DNA of 6,408 nucleotides from Candidatus Saccharimonadia bacterium. GTDB lineage: Bacteria > Patescibacteriota > Saccharimonadia > Saccharimonadales > Saccharimonadaceae. Location of the stretch: the NCBI GenBank assembly GCA_023257145.1, contig JALRDA010000030.1:1-6408 (forward strand). Reading direction: 5' to 3'. Shown one piece after another: positions 5,105-6,408 of the stretch (the stretch's first letter is position 1; every line of letters begins with the position of its first letter). Below the pieces are notes generated by a model that saw nothing but the letters and a program-made list of their open reading frames with translations, was not told the origin of the DNA and ran no database searches. Made by a program: the position numbers and the translations under genes.

Positions 5105-6028
5105 TTAAAGCTCCAGCTCCGCTAATTTATCTTTAACTTCATCAAGTGCTTTAGAGCCGAAGCCCTTTAGTTCACGCAGATCCTGTTCGCTTAGTGTGAC
5201 TAGGTCATGTACTGTACGAATATCGTTATTGATAAGCGCGTTAGCTGTACGAGCAGTCAAATTTAGTTCTTCGATTGAAGTGTTCAATTCGCTTACTTCG
5301 TCTTCGCTCACTTGTCCAAGTGCAGGTGCAGCTTCAACAGTTGTTGAACCAGCAAGTGCAGTGTATTGGTTTACTAGAACAGCAGCTGCTTCTTCGAATG
5401 CTTCACGTGGCGACAATGAGCCGTCAGTATCAACAGTAAGAAGGAGCTTGTCTAGGTTTGTGTCTTGACCGACACGAGTATTGTCAACTTTGTAACGAAC
5501 ACGTAGCACTGGGCTAAATACAGCGTCAAGTGCAATCATGTCGCTATGTAGGCGAGCCTCAGAGCTGTCTTCGATGGTGCGGTAACCGCGACCAGCTTCA
5601 ACGACTAGGTCGATGACAACAGTTTTCTTTGGATCATCAATAGTTGCAATAACTTGTTCAGGGTTGATGACTTCAACATCAGCAGTAGTCTTAATGTCAG
5701 CTGCAGTAACTGCACCCGCGCCTTTTTTCTCTAGGCGAAGTTCAACTGGCTGGTCACTGTGGACTTTTAGTCGAACATTCTTAAGGTTAAGCATAATGTC
5801 AACAACATCTTCTTTCACACCTTCAACAGTAGTGAATTCGTGTGTCGCACCTTCGATACGGAAAGCAACAATAGCTGCACCCTCAATACTCGAAAGCAAT
5901 ACACGGCGAAGACTGTTACCAAGAGTGTTACCGTAACCAGCGTGAAGCGGTTCGATCGCGAATGTTGCGCTAGTAGCGCTGTGTTCGTCAATGTTCGCTA
6001 GTGCTGGGTTGTGAATTACTTTTGTCAT
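5105..6028 (-). CDS. rpoA: DNA-directed RNA polymerase subunit alpha
   Basis: A 307-aa alpha subunit. As a dimer it nucleates assembly of beta and beta', and its C-terminal domain contacts UP elements and activators. The N-terminal domain (about 1-230) has the signature GYGNTLGNSLRRVLLSSIEG (31-50), including the RR pair used in beta contact, and VEAGRGYR (143-150). A linker (about 230-250) is rich in Ala, Glu and Ser. The C-terminal domain (about 251-307) keeps residues aligned to the E. coli DNA-binding set: Arg260, Asn263, Gly291, Lys293 and Glu297; the usual Ser after Lys is Ala294. UP-element recognition should therefore be possible. Length is slightly below E. coli (329 aa). The start ATG 6028 has AAGGAG (6045-6040) 11 nt upstream in the 22-nt gap after rpsD. 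Confidence 0.98.
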   Translation of the reverse strand: MTKVIHNPALANIDEHSATSATFAIEPLHAGYGNTLGNSLRRVLLSSIEGAAIVAFRIEGATHEFTTVEGVKEDVVDIMLNLKNVRLKVHSDQPVELRLEKKGAGAVTAADIKTTADVEVINPEQVIATIDDPKKTVVIDLVVEAGRGYRTIEDSSEARLHSDMIALDAVFSPVLRVRYKVDNTRVGQDTNLDKLLLTVDTDGSLSPREAFEEAAAVLVNQYTALAGSTTVEAAPALGQVSEDEVSELNTSIEELNLTARTANALINNDIRTVHDLVTLSEQDLRELKGFGSKALDEVKDKLAELEL

Positions 6029-6039
6029 GTGTTGTTTCT

Positions 6040-6045
6040 CTCCTT
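6040..6045 (-). promoter_or_regulatory. Shine-Dalgarno of rpoA
   Basis: AAGGAG on the minus strand, in the short gap between rpsD and rpoA, 11 nt before ATG 6028. It supports this start and independent ribosome entry at rpoA. Confidence 0.75.
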
Positions 6046-6050
6046 ACCCT

Positions 6051-6408
6051 TTAACGTGAGTAATACTCAACGATTAGCTGCTCATTAATTTCGGCTTCTG
6101 CTTCTTCGCGCTTTGGAAGACCTGTAATCTCGATTTTAAGCTTTTTAGCATCGCTTTTTAGCCAGCTAAGTGGGCCCTGGACCGAATTGCTCACAACATC
6201 ATCAATTTGAGAGAAGTATCCTGATTTTGTGCTTTTTGGACGCACGACAATTTCATCACCAGCTTTTAGGCGGATTGATGGAATGTCAACGCGACGACCA
6301 TTTAGCATAAAGTGTCCGTGACCGACTAATTGTCTAGCTGCACGGCGGCTAGTCGCAAGACCAGCGCGGTATACAGCGTTGTCAAGACGTAATTCGAGGA
6401 ACTGCAAA
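6051..6408 (-). CDS. rpsD: 30S ribosomal protein S4, C-terminal part (N-terminus outside window)
   Basis: The last roughly 118 residues of S4, a primary 16S rRNA-binding assembly protein and, in E. coli, the translational repressor of its own operon. The visible part contains the S4 RNA-binding fold: FLELRLDNAVYRAGLATSRRAARQLVGHGHFMLNGRRVDIPS (3-44) followed by LKAGDEIVV (47-55), then the C-terminal LIVEYYSR. Full S4 is about 200 aa, so some 80-90 N-terminal residues lie beyond the right edge. The TTG at 6407-6405 is an internal Leu in the expected conserved LQFLELRLDN context, not a start. It leads into rpoA after 22 nt, the usual rpsD-rpoA order. Whether the operon is autoregulated by S4 cannot be judged, because the leader is outside the window. 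Confidence 0.97.
   Translation of the reverse strand, partial: LQFLELRLDNAVYRAGLATSRRAARQLVGHGHFMLNGRRVDIPSIRLKAGDEIVVRPKSTKSGYFSQIDDVVSNSVQGPLSWLKSDAKKLKIEITGLPKREEAEAEINEQLIVEYYSR

Noticed and set aside
5196..5936. Plus-strand frames of 90 and 107 aa inside rpoA
   Set aside because: Ser/Thr/Val-rich translations typical of the antisense of a coding gene; rpoA itself is certain.
6405..6407. TTG as a start codon giving a short 118-aa S4-like protein
   Set aside because: It corresponds to a conserved internal Leu before QFLELRLDN of S4; the frame stays open to the window edge, so the gene is cut, not shortened.

Overview
The window most resembles the chromosome of a Patescibacteria/CPR bacterium, probably Saccharibacteria (TM7). 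This is an inference from several things: the rpsD-rpoA-rplQ-rplM-rpsI order without truA, the style of the TrpRS signature (TGLRANNDLTLGNY), and a type IV pilin of the GFTIVELLIVIVVIGILAAI type followed by AYNGIQNRAND. No 16S gene is present to settle it. The genetic code looks standard: TAA, TAG and TGA all serve as stops and Trp is encoded by TGG, which argues against the UGA=Gly CPR lineages.

Layout, right to left on the minus strand. Positions 6408-3867 hold a tight ribosomal/RNA polymerase operon: rpsD (N-terminus outside the window), rpoA, rplQ, rplM, rpsI. Gaps are 1-22 nt or a 1-nt overlap, and most starts have a clear Shine-Dalgarno (SD) site. The operon ends at a perfect 11-bp hairpin (3821-3847). 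This hairpin also terminates the only plus-strand gene, a two-helix membrane protein of unknown function. Its real start is probably ATG 3520, because the promoter (TTGAGA-17-TATGAT) lies just before that codon.

Positions 3431-1 are an accessory set on the minus strand: a VOC-superfamily protein, a DUF1801 protein, a type IV pilin-like protein, an alpha/beta hydrolase 11 nt behind the pilin, and trpS, which runs off the left edge. trpS is open and intact over 374 codons and its C-terminus is nearly complete. It carries an insertion of roughly 33 residues just after the conserved MTQFKDKS segment.

No CRISPR, mobile element, tRNA/rRNA, phage or defence gene was seen, and there is no convincing new multi-gene system. 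The most interesting sequence-level signals are three. First, -10 boxes sit only 6-10 nt upstream of the ATG at four accessory genes, implying leaderless or near-leaderless mRNAs beside SD-led ribosomal genes. Second, trpS has the insertion next to its catalytic loop. Third, the divergent VOC/membrane-protein promoters nearly touch.
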